Shown here: positions 49,501 to 56,100 of the stretch, piece after piece | Layout of the letters: each line of letters opens with the position of its first letter | How positions within the stretch are numbered: position 1 is the first letter of the stretch | Origin: Arcuatula senhousia | Taxonomy: Eukaryota; Mollusca; Bivalvia; Mytilida; Mytilidae | Assembly: GCA_963971305.1 (NCBI GenBank) | Contig: OZ020307.1 | Location: 49,845,702-49,909,701, forward strand | Direction: 5' to 3' | DNA length: 64,000 nucleotides | The notes under the pieces: model-generated | What the model was told of the DNA's origin: nothing | Database searches by the model: none | What the model saw: the letters and a program-made list of their open reading frames with translations, nothing else | Made by a program: the position numbers and the translations under genes

Positions 49501-49546
49501 GCGATAATACACTATACATATATAGTAAACAGCAAACTTTCGCCAT
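15269..49546 (-). CDS. Gene 1: IgSF transmembrane receptor with ITIM-like tail, ten exons (whole span)
   Basis: Exons at 49492-49546, 28157-28543, 25804-26313, 24997-25257, 23936-24004, 19652-19717, 19099-19174, 16909-17139, 15937-16146 and 15269-15458 all have AG/GT borders. They join in consistent phases (1-1 through the extracellular exons, then 2-2) to 2055 nt, or 684 residues plus stop. Order: signal peptide (about 1-18), V-like Ig (Cys45-Cys124), N/T/S-rich linker, second Ig (Cys234-Cys296), third Ig (Cys341, Trp353, Cys382), stalk (405-449), membrane helix (about 450-470) and cytoplasmic tail. The tail has VEYAVV (Tyr561, fits the ITIM consensus), SYEDI (Tyr639) and YEN (Tyr663, Grb2-type YxN). 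Many NxS/T sequons are present. A type I surface receptor is inferred; ligand unknown. It is paralogous to the plus-strand gene starting at 53060. The least certain part is the first exon, which lies 21 kb upstream. I do not recognise a named orthologue. Confidence 0.8.
15937..16146 (-). CDS. Gene 1 exon 9: cytoplasmic tail with ITIM-like motif
   Basis: The acceptor is catgtag and the donor is GC|GTAAGT; 210 nt, phase 2-2. TPVEYAVVNK near its start fits the ITIM consensus [I/V/L/S]-x-Y-x-x-[I/V/L], with Val at -2, Tyr561 and Val at +3. ITIMs are known docking sites for SH2 phosphatases such as SHP-1/2; function here is inferred. Further tyrosines lie in DHYAES, GLYDHT and ETYDTT. Confidence 0.8.
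16909..17139 (-). CDS. Gene 1 exon 8: cytoplasmic tail, part 1
   Basis: The acceptor is atattttag and the donor is AA|GTATGC; 231 nt, phase 2-2. It starts SNDLEQKSHENGASRDNLLN and ends in a Glu/Lys-rich segment (NEEYLKKQEEEDKK). Hydrophilic, with no domain recognised. Tyrosines occur in RYSEG, NYNQI and EEYLKK; NYNQI also fits YxxI spacing loosely. Confidence 0.8.
17140..19098 (-). other. Gene 1 intron 7 (helix to tail), with a hairpin
   Basis: AT-rich, no ORF. At about 18437-18515 gttcaagattttgaa...atgt is followed after an A-run by its inverted copy, a hairpin with stems of about 35 bases and a few mismatches. Confidence 0.5.
19099..19174 (-). CDS. Gene 1 exon 7: transmembrane helix
   Basis: The acceptor is attttacag and the donor is AA|GTAAAT; 76 nt, phase 1 in and phase 2 out. 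It encodes about 20 hydrophobic residues (IIAIVVGGVVLFIVFLVVLI) followed by HFKRKK, a positive stop-transfer segment. This fixes a type I topology with the Ig domains outside. Confidence 0.85.
19375..19565 (+). mobile_element. Retroelement 3'-end fragment
   Basis: Sequence such as cgttacgacttgagttcc, gttgatttctattcag and cccctttggta matches the 3' tails at 36930-37140, 57420-57550 and 60960-61110. A short, 5'-truncated piece in a gene 1 intron. Confidence 0.5.
19652..19717 (-). CDS. Gene 1 exon 6: charged juxtamembrane stalk, part 2
   Basis: The acceptor is tttttcag and the donor is A|GTAAGT; 66 nt, phase 1-1. It encodes about 22 residues beginning STGTTISNKHNDEEKKEDKL, a charged stretch just outside the membrane helix. 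Only the splice sites, phase and position support it. Confidence 0.7.
20027..20465 (+). repeat. Dispersed repeat B with flank, copy 1 (local tandem duplicate)
   Basis: Includes caaacaatcggctttgttaa, a (gtta)n run, ttcccaggcagtgcaatttc and the ggaggattctttaacgtga block. The same order including the flank returns at 21336-21770. It is cut short after gaccacaca. Confidence 0.65.
20561..20705 (-). repeat. Dispersed repeat A, copy 2 (left half)
   Basis: Matches 3047-3200. It is interrupted at gggTTAA by the element 20706-21242 and resumes at TTAAacaaggttttatagcg. Confidence 0.7.
20706..21242. mobile_element. TTAA-flanked MITE (piggyBac-like target), 537 bp
   Basis: Ends GGTTCATCTGTACCTTTC and its inverse, flanked on both sides by TTAA. 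The uninterrupted copy of repeat A at 3180-3210 has a single TTAA at this place, so the target duplication is directly visible. Inner arms (tagctggacctagatat and its inverse) extend the inverted repeat. No ORF; non-autonomous. Confidence 0.85.
21336..21910 (+). repeat. Dispersed repeat B, copy 2 (longest)
   Basis: Runs from the shared flank through (gtta)n, aggcagtgcgatttcgg and tgcatggggatcctacgg to gacaagcttagcgctgctgc. A third copy lies inverted at 59945-60470 without the shared flank, which defines the element (about 530 bp) and shows that 20027-21770 is a local duplication. Confidence 0.65.
22333..23550. mobile_element. Non-autonomous DNA transposon, 1218 bp, 7-bp TSD
   Basis: TIRs of about 33 bp (CATGGAAGTATTAAATTGAC onward, with a perfect inverse at the right end) are flanked by TATAGTC on both sides; 8 bp if the shared G is counted. 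CA...TG ends and a 7-8 bp duplication suggest hAT or P-like. No transposase frame is seen. Confidence 0.8.
23936..24004 (-). CDS. Gene 1 exon 5: Ser/Thr-rich stalk, part 1
   Basis: The acceptor is tatcatag and the donor is T|GTAAAT; 69 nt, phase 1-1. The peptide is GSTTTMMSSTDVKTSASI followed by ATTKT, a mucin-like stalk. The equivalent gene 2 exon (62862-62942) has the same phase and Ser/Thr richness but little sequence identity. Confidence 0.7.
24110..24172 (-). repeat. Dispersed repeat A, short fragment
   Basis: aacttggagaatcaatctca plus flanking bases match the copy at 3047-3130. Just upstream of gene 1's stalk exon. Confidence 0.5.
24997..25257 (-). CDS. Gene 1 exon 4: third, I-set-like Ig domain
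   Basis: The acceptor is ttccatag and the donor is CAAG|GTAATT; 261 nt, phase 1-1, residues 318-404. The Ig core is FCISDGNPPPNYHWYK (Cys341, Trp353) and YVCKVDN (Cys382), with three or more N-glycosylation sequons (NSS, NIT, NET). Reading through the donor gives a hydrophobic tail of about 30 residues ending at 24887, which could be an intron-retention isoform (inferred). Confidence 0.85.
25804..26313 (-). CDS. Gene 1 exon 3: Thr/Ser/Asn-rich linker plus second Ig domain
   Basis: The acceptor is tattttag and the donor is T|GTAAGT; 510 nt, phase 1-1, residues 148-317. The first 75 residues or so form a low-complexity linker, probably glycosylated. It holds a small internal repeat (EVLKTTSKKPT then EEVLNTT) absent from gene 2. 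The Ig part has Cys234 (TISC) and Cys296 in DNGAVFRC, with an extra cysteine at 273 that is also present in gene 2. GNVGRPPEPLLVQKVRKD is shared exactly with gene 2. Confidence 0.85.
26735..27358 (+). pseudogene. Reverse transcriptase fragment, Penelope-like type (dead)
   Basis: An open frame of 207 residues has RT features: IGIPMDTN and LLADSFLY (motif B region), then FRYIVDVLS where the catalytic Y-x-D-D box should be, and FLDLHLELD with a YISQLIRYARAC tail. The second-last box position is V, not D, so it cannot be active. The 5' part is missing. Assignment to Penelope-like elements is inferred from the layout of the C-terminal half. It lies antisense in a gene 1 intron, and repeat A follows it (27495-27690). 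Confidence 0.7.
27495..27690 (+). repeat. Dispersed repeat A downstream of the RT fragment
   Basis: From accggatcctaagatcgcaa through gcctgtaccaagtcaggacc to gttcggtagttttgttatta; inverse of 3047-3230. Its place next to the RT fragment suggests it may be that element's tail. Confidence 0.6.
28157..28543 (-). CDS. Gene 1 exon 2: first, V-like Ig domain
   Basis: The acceptor is a pyrimidine run ending ttcag and the donor is G|GTAAGC. The 387-nt exon is phase 1-1, typical of Ig-domain exons. It encodes residues 19-147 with the Ig cysteines at 45 and 124; the second sits in the canonical D-x-G-x-Y-x-C motif (DEGKYWC). Asn39 and Asn80 lie in sequons. The copy in gene 2 at 59442-59825 differs at about 13 of 123 aligned residues by eye, far closer than the third Ig domains. 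Reading through the donor gives only GKLLLLVFLY and a stop at 28125. Confidence 0.85.
28935..30485 (+). mobile_element. hAT-like element with ORF remnant and GC-rich palindromes
   Basis: Left end CAGGCGCGTAGCTG and right end CAGCTACGCCCCTG are imperfect inverses of the hAT-type CAGGGGCGTAG terminus. Inside, 29186-29424 reads KKFDFYYKPIDQRASVT then a Ser-rich stretch and SDIGKLSDAEL, like the start of TTF-type zinc-finger hAT proteins (inferred). No transposase catalytic domain remains. At 30340-30440 is a strongly GC-rich block of ggggcttcgccccc palindromes. Exact target duplication is unclear. Confidence 0.55.
30486..31498. other. No feature seen
   Basis: AT-rich, within the long first intron of gene 1; the frame at 31233-31469 has no recognisable domain. 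Confidence 0.4.
31499..32115. mobile_element. Tandem-module element with microsatellite and inverted ends
   Basis: Ends ATACCCCGCCAC and GTGGCGGGGTAT are inverse. The left end also forms a local hairpin (gccac-acga-agtggc). Then a gtcc/gtct microsatellite (31556-31605) and three modules of about 160 bp (each with accaataacttgaaaa and ttcgagataggccacttt). The pearl-like plan, but with unrelated sequence. Confidence 0.7.
32638..33662. mobile_element. CpG-rich DNA element with 36-bp TIRs, 1025 bp
   Basis: CCTGTCACACTATAACGTTT and the next 16 bases recur inverted at the right end. Inside, aacgt, cgttcg, acacgttgg and tagcgt words repeat densely in both orientations, giving far more CpG than the surroundings. 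No ORF. Flanking 8-mers match only in part, so the target duplication is unsure. Confidence 0.7.
34395..34800 (+). pseudogene. LINE C-terminal fragment with zf-RVT-like CCHC
   Basis: One frame gives NKLKNSMEYYYANIFEKKIG. After stops and a frame change another gives RENRVCQLCNVVEDEKHF and LLEC, the C-x2-C...H-x4-C zinc-binding end typical of LINE reverse transcriptases. No RT core here, so 5'-truncated and broken. Confidence 0.65.
35220..36410 (+). mobile_element. Seven tandem modules of about 155 bp ending in a GC-rich hairpin
   Basis: Modules start at tgacgaagga near 35249, 35400, 35551, 35707, 35861, 36015 and 36169, each with ctacctatgcagcccagcc and gtgcaactactgagccaag. The array ends with a tacg microsatellite and a perfect 14-bp stem (ATTATCCCCGCGCT, loop ttcgct) at 36377-36410. 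No true ORF. Confidence 0.75.
36705..37240 (+). pseudogene. Retroelement 3' fragment (Penelope-like family), copy
   Basis: Matches 57180-57550: ggttgctgtcttcactcaag, aattatgggatttct, ttgtcttcctttaccggac. Multiple stops. The tail aatgccccattggt occurs twice in tandem (about 37063 and 37121). Confidence 0.6.
37241..39174. other. No supported gene
   Basis: AT-rich part of gene 1's first intron. The 105-codon frame at 38077-38394 (minus) has no recognisable domain. Confidence 0.4.
39175..40509 (+). mobile_element. Pearl/Helitron-like element with about six 157-bp modules
   Basis: Starts aacaagaggctcccaggggc and cgctcacctgg, carries modules homologous to those at 10.0-10.8 kb, then acgacgacggacgc and the 3' hairpin (40478-40506, TGGCC-TTT-GGCCA inner stem) with CTAAAA. 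No ORF. Confidence 0.75.
40610..41015 (+). repeat. Tandem array C, left part (units of 160-170 bp)
   Basis: Units share attgtgccagcataag, gtcgacatgcag and tacctatcgacact. A second part of the same family is at 44560-45168, so the array looks split by the element at 41019-44555. Confidence 0.6.
41019..44555 (+). mobile_element. Pearl/Helitron-like element built of ~500-bp units, with a nested foldback
   Basis: Starts aacaagaggctcccaggagc and ends at the 3' hairpin (44522-44552, TGACCC-TTC-GGGTCA inner stem) plus CTAAA. Between lie units of about 500 bp: 41340-41841, then after the foldback insertion 43420-43920 and 43921-44421. The last two appear identical over 501 bp. Confidence 0.7.
41842..43419. 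mobile_element. Foldback element with 21-bp minisatellite arms
   Basis: TATGGAACGCCATAGCTGCC and the following 20 bases are inverted at the right end. Each arm then holds a minisatellite of tcattatgtgatgatacttt g units (about 15 copies at 41877-42203, about 12 at 43128-43392) and an inner arm (gaacagcgct, ttttctgtgtatccccc). Flanked by AAGTTT on both sides; the homologous units at 43918 and 44420 show one AAGTTT at the empty site. No transposase. Confidence 0.85.
44560..45168 (+). repeat. Tandem array C, right part (units of about 175 bp)
   Basis: Units at about 44654, 44828 and 45003 share cataaggtggc, gacatgcagagcta, aaccgacataaggcttg and ggtacatc. Same family as 40610-41015. Confidence 0.6.
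45169..45847. mobile_element. Foldback element, 679 bp with ~270-bp arms
   Basis: CAGCGCATTTAAGGCAGAAT begins the left arm and its inverse ends the right arm. Inner parts (aaagggg, gatttcaccccttt, gcccataat against atgggcc) keep the inversion with about 10-15% mismatch by eye. The frame at 45111-45431 reads through the left arm and is not a gene. Confidence 0.75.
46317..47856. mobile_element. Possible TIR element with TATAGCGGGAAG ends
   Basis: CTATAGCGGGAAG at the left and its inverse CTTCCCGCTATA at the right; TA at both outer edges would suit a mariner-like target. The TIR match is only 12 bp, so the call is weak. No ORF. Confidence 0.35.
47868..48095 (+). repeat. Dispersed repeat A, copy on plus strand
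   Basis: From accggacactaagatcgcaa through gcctgtaccaagtcaggac to tttggtagttttgttgttaa; same order as 27495-27690. Confidence 0.65.
48101..49491. other. No gene; GC-rich hairpin near 48796
   Basis: Start of gene 1's first intron. ccgtcgcgttg...aacgccgcgacgg at 48796-48830 is a short hairpin. Otherwise AT-rich. Confidence 0.4.
49492..49546 (-). CDS. Gene 1 exon 1: signal peptide
   Basis: On the minus strand an ATG opens MAKVCCLLYMYSVLSLCY, then one base (G) and the donor GTAAGC. This is a short hydrophobic leader ending in phase 1, the phase needed by the first Ig exon at 28543; the joined codon is GAA (Glu19). The matching plus-strand gene has the same kind of exon 3.5 kb away. The 21 kb intron that follows is long, but it is packed with mobile elements. 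Another leader exon nearer 28.5 kb cannot be excluded without RNA data. Confidence 0.6.
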
Positions 49547-49639
49547 ATTGATCAGACACACAAGGAAGTTTTAATCTTGTTCAACACTTTATCATTATAC
49601 CGTCATGACCGTGTAAATGCTCATTTGAATATTAAAATT

Positions 49640-49647
49640 TATTTATA
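49640..49647 (-). promoter_or_regulatory. Candidate TATA box for gene 1
   Basis: The minus strand reads TATAAATA about 94 bases before the gene 1 ATG. That fits a TATA box with a leader of roughly 60-65 nt. In such an AT-rich region this could be chance; no initiator element was confirmed. Confidence 0.3.
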
Positions 49648-50385
49648 AACGAACATTATCAAGTATGGTTTATCGTTCTTAGTAATTTTCTATTTTAATC
49701 GCATGTCGTATATGGTTACAACTGAATTCATTTTCCCATAGGGGGTAGTTATATGACATGATGTACCCTTGTATTCATTTTTTTAAAAATGGTTTTTGAC
49801 CGATCTTCACTCTCAATGGGTCAAAATCTTTCAGTTTACAATTTTTTTTCCAATAAAAAACCTATGTCTATGCGTCGTTTATGAGCGTAATTTCAGGTTG
49901 AAAAAGGGGGATGATTTTTCGCATTAATTTTCAAAGATGCGAGCGCCCTGTAGACACATGATTGGCACCAGAATATTCACTCATCTATTTTAATACTATT
50001 TTATATCAACCAATCACGTAACTTTCTGTATTTTATTCCACGCTTTATCTTTCCGATGGTAGAAGTTTGCATTTGCCCACTTGTAACCATTTTCTTTAGA
50101 TCGCACATTGTATTTAGGATTTCCTTACTGCCTATAAGCTAGGTCGGTTAGTTTTAAGGCGGATGAAACCGGAAGTGGCAAGAAGTATGAAATTTCATAT
50201 GAAGGATTATGCACAGTGTTTTAGAAAAAAAAAACTGTTTTTATTTCTCATGGAAAAAAGTATGAGACAATCACTTGATTGATACGAGATTTCATTTTCA
50301 GATCAAAAGAACAATTTCAAGTCTATATACACATGAAAATTGGAAAGAAAACTTAAAATTAAAGCGTATGCTCAGTTAATAAAAC

Positions 50386-50870
50386 AAAAGACTCCTGAAT
50401 CGCTCACCTGATCTCTTATGCTAAAGCCTCTTACCTAGTTGGCAATATGGTCTACATGTACTTGGTGAGTAACATTAAAGAAACTAGTTCGGATAGAAAA
50501 CACTTTAAAGATCAAGATTACAAAGTTACAAAGCTTTCCATTTGAAAAAAAAAGCAAGTTAACATTGCAATGCTAACTTTTCCTCTAGCACTTACAGTTT
50601 TCATGATAAAGTCCAAAAACTCTGAAAATAGTCAATTTTGACGATTATGGGGTAATAATTCCTATTAGGAGTCGTCCCACAACTTTGACTCAATGAAGAG
50701 TTTTGTAGAGCTTTTGATGCTGAACAAGGTTGATTGCTTTGGATTTTCTCTATCTCTTATACTTTCTGAGTTATAAGCTAAAAACTATGGTCTGACCCCC
50801 TGTTCTATTTTTAGCCATTGCGGCCATGTCGGTTGGTTAGCGTGCACAAATTTCACAAACTTGGTAGAGG
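50386..50870 (+). mobile_element. Partial pearl/Helitron-like element
   Basis: aaagactcctgaatcgctca and the body (tttgtagagcttttgatgct, cccctgttctatttttagcc) match 39.2-40.3 and 11.8-11.9 kb, but the 3' hairpin is missing. Confidence 0.5.
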
Positions 50871-50925
50871 ACATGCTACATGTATAAACGTCAACTTAAT
50901 TCAAATGTATTGAAAGAAGTGTTAA

Positions 50926-52050
50926 GGTAGATCGGGTGTCTAAAATTTTATACAAAGAATTTTCTTTCATTTTGGCCATAGATACCTCTAGAATGGAACT
51001 TTAAATTTCGGAAATAAGATTAAAAGTTCACCAGAGGAATTTTTGTAGAAACGACTTTGAAAAATGCATGATTTTAGTACTTTTAATAAAGGATCGATAG
51101 GGAAAATTCAAATTTTCTTCATCTCAGAAAAGCTACTCCATAGATTTTTCTTAAAATTTGTGAAAAAAAAATTGTATTTATTTTTAAATATACTTAATAA
51201 AAAATAAGTTCACCATAAAAATTTTTGAAAAAAGGTGAATCATGTGTTTTTCCCTATTATTTCTATACAAATTATCTCCCCTTAAAAGGGGTAGAGCCAC
51301 GAAGGACCCAAATGGCCCAAAAATTCAACTTTGATATATCTGCTTTTAGTTGCTGCATTAATGTTCATTAGTCTTTATATTTCATGAATTGCAATATTTT
51401 TTCCTTCAATTATTTATCAATAAGGAGAGCAGTGAGGTAAAAAATAGACTATTTGGTAAAAAATAACAATTTGTGATAGTTTTCCTTGATTTTCATGTAT
51501 AAATCGATGAATATGAAATGGGCCACACCTGTCGACCAAAATTATTTTGTGATAGAAATGTGTATTATGATACTATAAATTAATTATCAAAATATTACGA
51601 TGGTCGAGGAATGTGGCCAATACTAATTTTGACGAAATATGCTGTGAAACCAGTGAAAATGAGTGAAAAATGAGAAATTTTCAAATTTCTGACCTGTTTA
51701 AAGTCTCAAGGCTAAACCTGGGGTGTAAGTATTTTGCTAAATCTTACAGATATGAAAAGTTTGTTCATACCTTAACATATTTTAGTTAAATTTTTGACAA
51801 GTTATAGTAGTTGAAAAAATAGTGAAAATACCGGGCCATTTCAGGGCCTTCGTGGCTCTACTCCTTTATGGGGAAATATTGAAATTCACAAACAAGGTGA
51901 ATTTAATTCAAATTTTTGTTGTAATTAAATTTTTTGTTGTTTGCCTAGCCCAATAGAAATCAATTAAAATAGGTAGCCTTATAAAATTAAAAGTTATGAT
52001 ACATGTAGACGTGCAAAAAAAGATGCTCAGTGATTGACACCTCATCTACC
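50926..52050. mobile_element. TTAA-flanked element, 1125 bp
   Basis: GGTAGATCGGGTGTC at the left and an inverse GACACCTCATCTACC at the right lie directly inside TTAA on both sides. A second inverted pair inside (gtagagccacgaagg at 51290, inverse at 51850) makes nested arms. No ORF. TTAA targets fit piggyBac- or Kolobok-type transposases (inferred). Confidence 0.65.
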
Positions 52051-53059
52051 TTAAAACAATCTAGACTTGTAGTTCCCTAAAAAAGACATACTGATATAAA
52101 AAAAAACGATTCATTTTATATATCTGAATACCCACAAAATAAATATAACACATATTAAAGGAGGAGAACGAGATCTCTTGTCTGTACCTAAATATTCAGG
52201 CAAATACGTATTAATCTGGATGACCTAAAAAGGTTACATCTTAGATTAATATTATTTTTTTTAAAAAGTTCCTTATTTTTCTAAAGCTTTTTAGGTATCG
52301 ATGAAATTTTAACTAAAATAAATGCCCATTATGGGTAACCTTTGTCTTTGTTGTTGTGTATGAATTGCTGTTTCTTTAAACTTTTGTTGACTACCAATAA
52401 AACACTTGATTTAGTTACAACTTTTATTTATATCCTATATTACATTTTTTTATTATATTTGTACAATAGGATTTAAAGTTCTTCCAGCTTATGTCAATGA
52501 ATATGTGTTATATTCATTTAGTAAGTAAAAAGTATAACTTTTGTGTGACGAACTGACTATATACATTTTTTTTTTATTACAGACTGCAAGACCTTGTGAG
52601 AATAGACATACAATGCAGTAAACCCAAGATCTTTATTATCATTTTAAGTTTTAAAATTAAATATCATTTACATATCTCCTGCTTCCATGTTTTTTTTTCA
52701 GGATGAGAAGTAAGATAAAGATCCTTATACTTTCATGAAAATGTGGAAAAAAACATTATAAGAACAAAATCGATAGATTAATTTATTCGGTCCCTGTATC
52801 CAGGTTGCGGAAGCTTTTCTTTTAACTTTGTAAGTATGCCGTCTGTCTGTCTTGCTGTCCTTCAACAAGTCTTTTTTTATCACTAAATTTTAAAAAACAC
52901 ACATATATTCAAAGGAATACAGATTTGTACTATTAGATGTATTAGAATTTTATGAAACTTCTGACTAGATTACCTGAATGTAGCTTAATATAGTTTATAT
53001 TATTATGTGATAACATCATTTTCTACCAGGATGTTATTCAAAATTTTCTGTATTACAAA

Positions 53060-53108
53060 ATGTCTCATACACTCTATGCTCTTGTGATTACCTATTCATT
53101 GATTAAAG
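53060..53108 (+). CDS. Gene 2 exon 1: signal peptide
   Basis: ATG opens MSHTLYALVITYSLIK plus one base and the donor G|GTAAGA, phase 1 as required by the exon at 59442 (joined codon GTA). Just upstream, ttctaccag at about 53023-53031 is a possible acceptor, so a non-coding first exon may exist. An ATG at 53032 in another frame would make a short overlapping uORF. The leader was found by eye and needs RNA support. Confidence 0.55.
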
Positions 53109-56100
53109 GTAAGAAAAAAGCGTACTTGAAATTCAAAACACAGAATAATAGAATGGCATTGTTACACTCATAAAGCTGTCAATTCGCCTAAACAGGGGGT
53201 CCAATGTAATTGGTAAGTGCGCAGCATAATTTGGTAAGTGACTATAAAGATGGCGGAAAAACCTCGCTTCGATCGACAACGGTCAGTTTTCTCTTCGTGT
53301 TTACAAAAGTTATACACATCTTATGAATAAAACCATGTTGCCTTTCGGCAATTATGAGTTATGAGAAATAGTACATAACAAAAATTTAATGCTTGATTTG
53401 CTTATCAAAAAGCTATTGAAGAAAAACCGGCCACTTGACAGCAATTTTTTTGTCATGCCGAAAAAAAACAGGCTTTGTTTCAGGTACTCTGATCACAAAC
53501 GTTAGGTTTTATGGTGTTTTGTGGTTCGTCAACAAGCATGGATATTCCCAAATATTTGTTTCTGTAAAAGAAACATGTATTTGTTGACATATTTACAATT
53601 ATTTTATTTTTTGGTAAGTGCAAGTCGGTGTACTAAACAAAATTGGTAATGAATATTATCACAGTGCAAACATCTTTATTCATTGCGTTGACGTTTTAAT
53701 GAGATAGATGGTTTTTTTTTATTTCCGATTCATTTCTATTCTACTACATGAATCTGTTTAGCAGGCTGAATCAAGTAACTTTGATTTTTCCGACAAAGTA
53801 CGTGAACATGTACATATTTTCCGGTTATGTTAATTTCACATTGCCAATTCGGTTACCTTGCTATGATGAGTATGGTCTTGTGTTAAATTAACACTCTAAG
53901 TTTTATTTTAAAAGGCATACTAATACAAATAAGTTTATGATCAATCTGAAAACCTATACGAATTAAATGTAACTATTTTTTTGAGCTTTTTGTATTTAAA
54001 AAGAGTTTGAAAGTATCACTTACGAAATATGTTTGAAGCAAAGAAGGTGCTCTTTTAATAATATAGTTCAGCTTTGACCAAGGAAAATGGCATTAGCCCA
54101 GATGGCTGGTTTTCCAACCGATGCCAGTACATAAACATTTGGACTATAATGTCACAATACAATGGGAATCTCCCTAGTTCTGATAGAACTGCTAAATTTG
54201 TAGTCTGTTTAGAGACCCCTGACAGAAACTTACAAAATTTCATGTTAAGCTTTTCTTGTTCCCAATCTTTGTATATTTCATAAAATTCAATTGCTTTCTT
54301 TTTGGTGTTACGTTTGTAATCCCCCGTTGGTTTTATAGTATGATAAAAAATGTGAAGGAGAACCTTAATTGATGGAGATACCACCTTCATGTCTCTATAT
54401 AGTTTAAAACTGGCTTTTAATGCCTTTTCATATAACTTAGACTTAGCTTCTGTAAAACGGCAAGTTTTGTCGACACTATACCAAGATATTTATAGCTTTT
54501 TACACATTCAATCTTTTAAATGCCAATTAGAAATTCTTCATTTAATAATTTACCAGAGTTATTAAATACGACAACTTTGGTTTTGTTAATATTTATATCT
54601 AGACACCATGTTTTACAATACTCCTGCAAAATATCGAGTTTATTTTGTAGACAGTCACATCTTTTAGAATCGGCCATCAAGACTCAGTCGTCTGCATACA
54701 ACAAGCAAGGGATTTTCCTGTTATATAAAGTAACTGATTCTGACTGATCTAACAATTTTTGTGGTAAATCATTTATGAAAAATTTGAACAAGTTAGGGCT
54801 AGGTATGTCGCCCTGTCGTACACCAACCTTGGCTGTGAAAAAAATTGTCATTTTGTTGCCCACTTTGATGCATAAAGTATCATTTAAGTACATATTTTTT
54901 AGTTTTCTATAAAAATAACCACTTACATTTCTTTCAAGAAGTTTGAACATAATTCCAACATGGATAACTCTATCAAATGCCTTGCGAAAATCCAGGAAGC
55001 AAGCATATAATCTTTTATTCCCTTGTTTTAGATATTTATCAATTATACATTTCAACACAAATATGTGATCTGTGGTACCAGATTTTTTTTAAAAAGCCAA
55101 TTTGACTTTCATGTATTACTTTATTATCTAACAAAAATTTGTCAAAGCGATTACAAAGTATTATATTAAAGAGTTTCCCAATACTATTATTAATAGCTAT
55201 ACCTCTATAGTTTTCTGGCTTTAGTGGATTTTCACTTTTATAAATTGGACATATATAACTTTTGGACCATTGTTCCGGGTACTGACCTGACCGCATTGAA
55301 CAGCTTCAACAGACTTGGGTTAATATAGGATTGTAATGCCTGGAGCATTTCATTACTAATATTATCAAGGCAAGGACTCTTATTATTCTTAATAAGAAAG
55401 CAATCGGACACATCAAGATTAGAATACCCCCCCCCCAAAAAAAAAAATCGATAACAAAAGAAATATAATGCAAAGTATTTAAAAGAAGTGCTTTCAAAAG
55501 TTTTTGCACTGTAATGGTATACATTACCAATTTTTTTAGTACACTAACTTGCACTTACCAAACAATTAAATAATTGTAAATATGTCAACAAATACATGTT
55601 TCTTTTACAGAAACAAATATTTGGGAATATCCATGCTTGTTGACGAACCACAAAACACCATAAAACCTAACGTTTGTGATCAGAGTACCTGAAACAAAGC
55701 CTGTTTTTTTCGGCATGACAAAAAAATTGCTGTCAAGTGGCCGGTTTTTCTTCAATAGCTTTTTGATAAGCAAATCAAGCATTAAATTTTTGTTATGTAC
55801 TATTTCTCATAACTCATAATTGCCGAAAGGCAACATGGTTTTATTCATAAGATGTGTATAACTTTTGTAAACATGAAGAGAAAACTGACCGTTGTCGATC
55901 GAAGCGAGGTTTTTCTGCCATCTTCATAGTCACTTACCAAATTATGCTGCGCACTTACCAATTACATTGGACCCCCTGCTAAATGTGTCCAGTGTTCGCT
56001 CTTTTGTATCTATAAACACATGTCCAGTATTTAAATTCCAAAAGAGTTCAGTCTATGCCTACATGTGTCTTTTAAAAATATTTGGACCGCTCATGATAAA

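Larger units (their letters stand above)
49547..53059. promoter_or_regulatory. Inter-gene region between divergent signal exons
   Basis: This 3.5 kb separates the two divergent receptor genes and should hold both promoters (inferred). No other gene was seen. It contains a partial pearl-like fragment (50386-50870), a TTAA-flanked element (50926-52050) and AT-rich sequence. No CpG-rich core promoter was recognised. Confidence 0.4.

Noticed and set aside
55585..55782. 65-codon frame in the right TIR of the long-TIR element
   Set aside because: The equivalent frame in the left TIR is frameshifted; most likely non-coding arm sequence.
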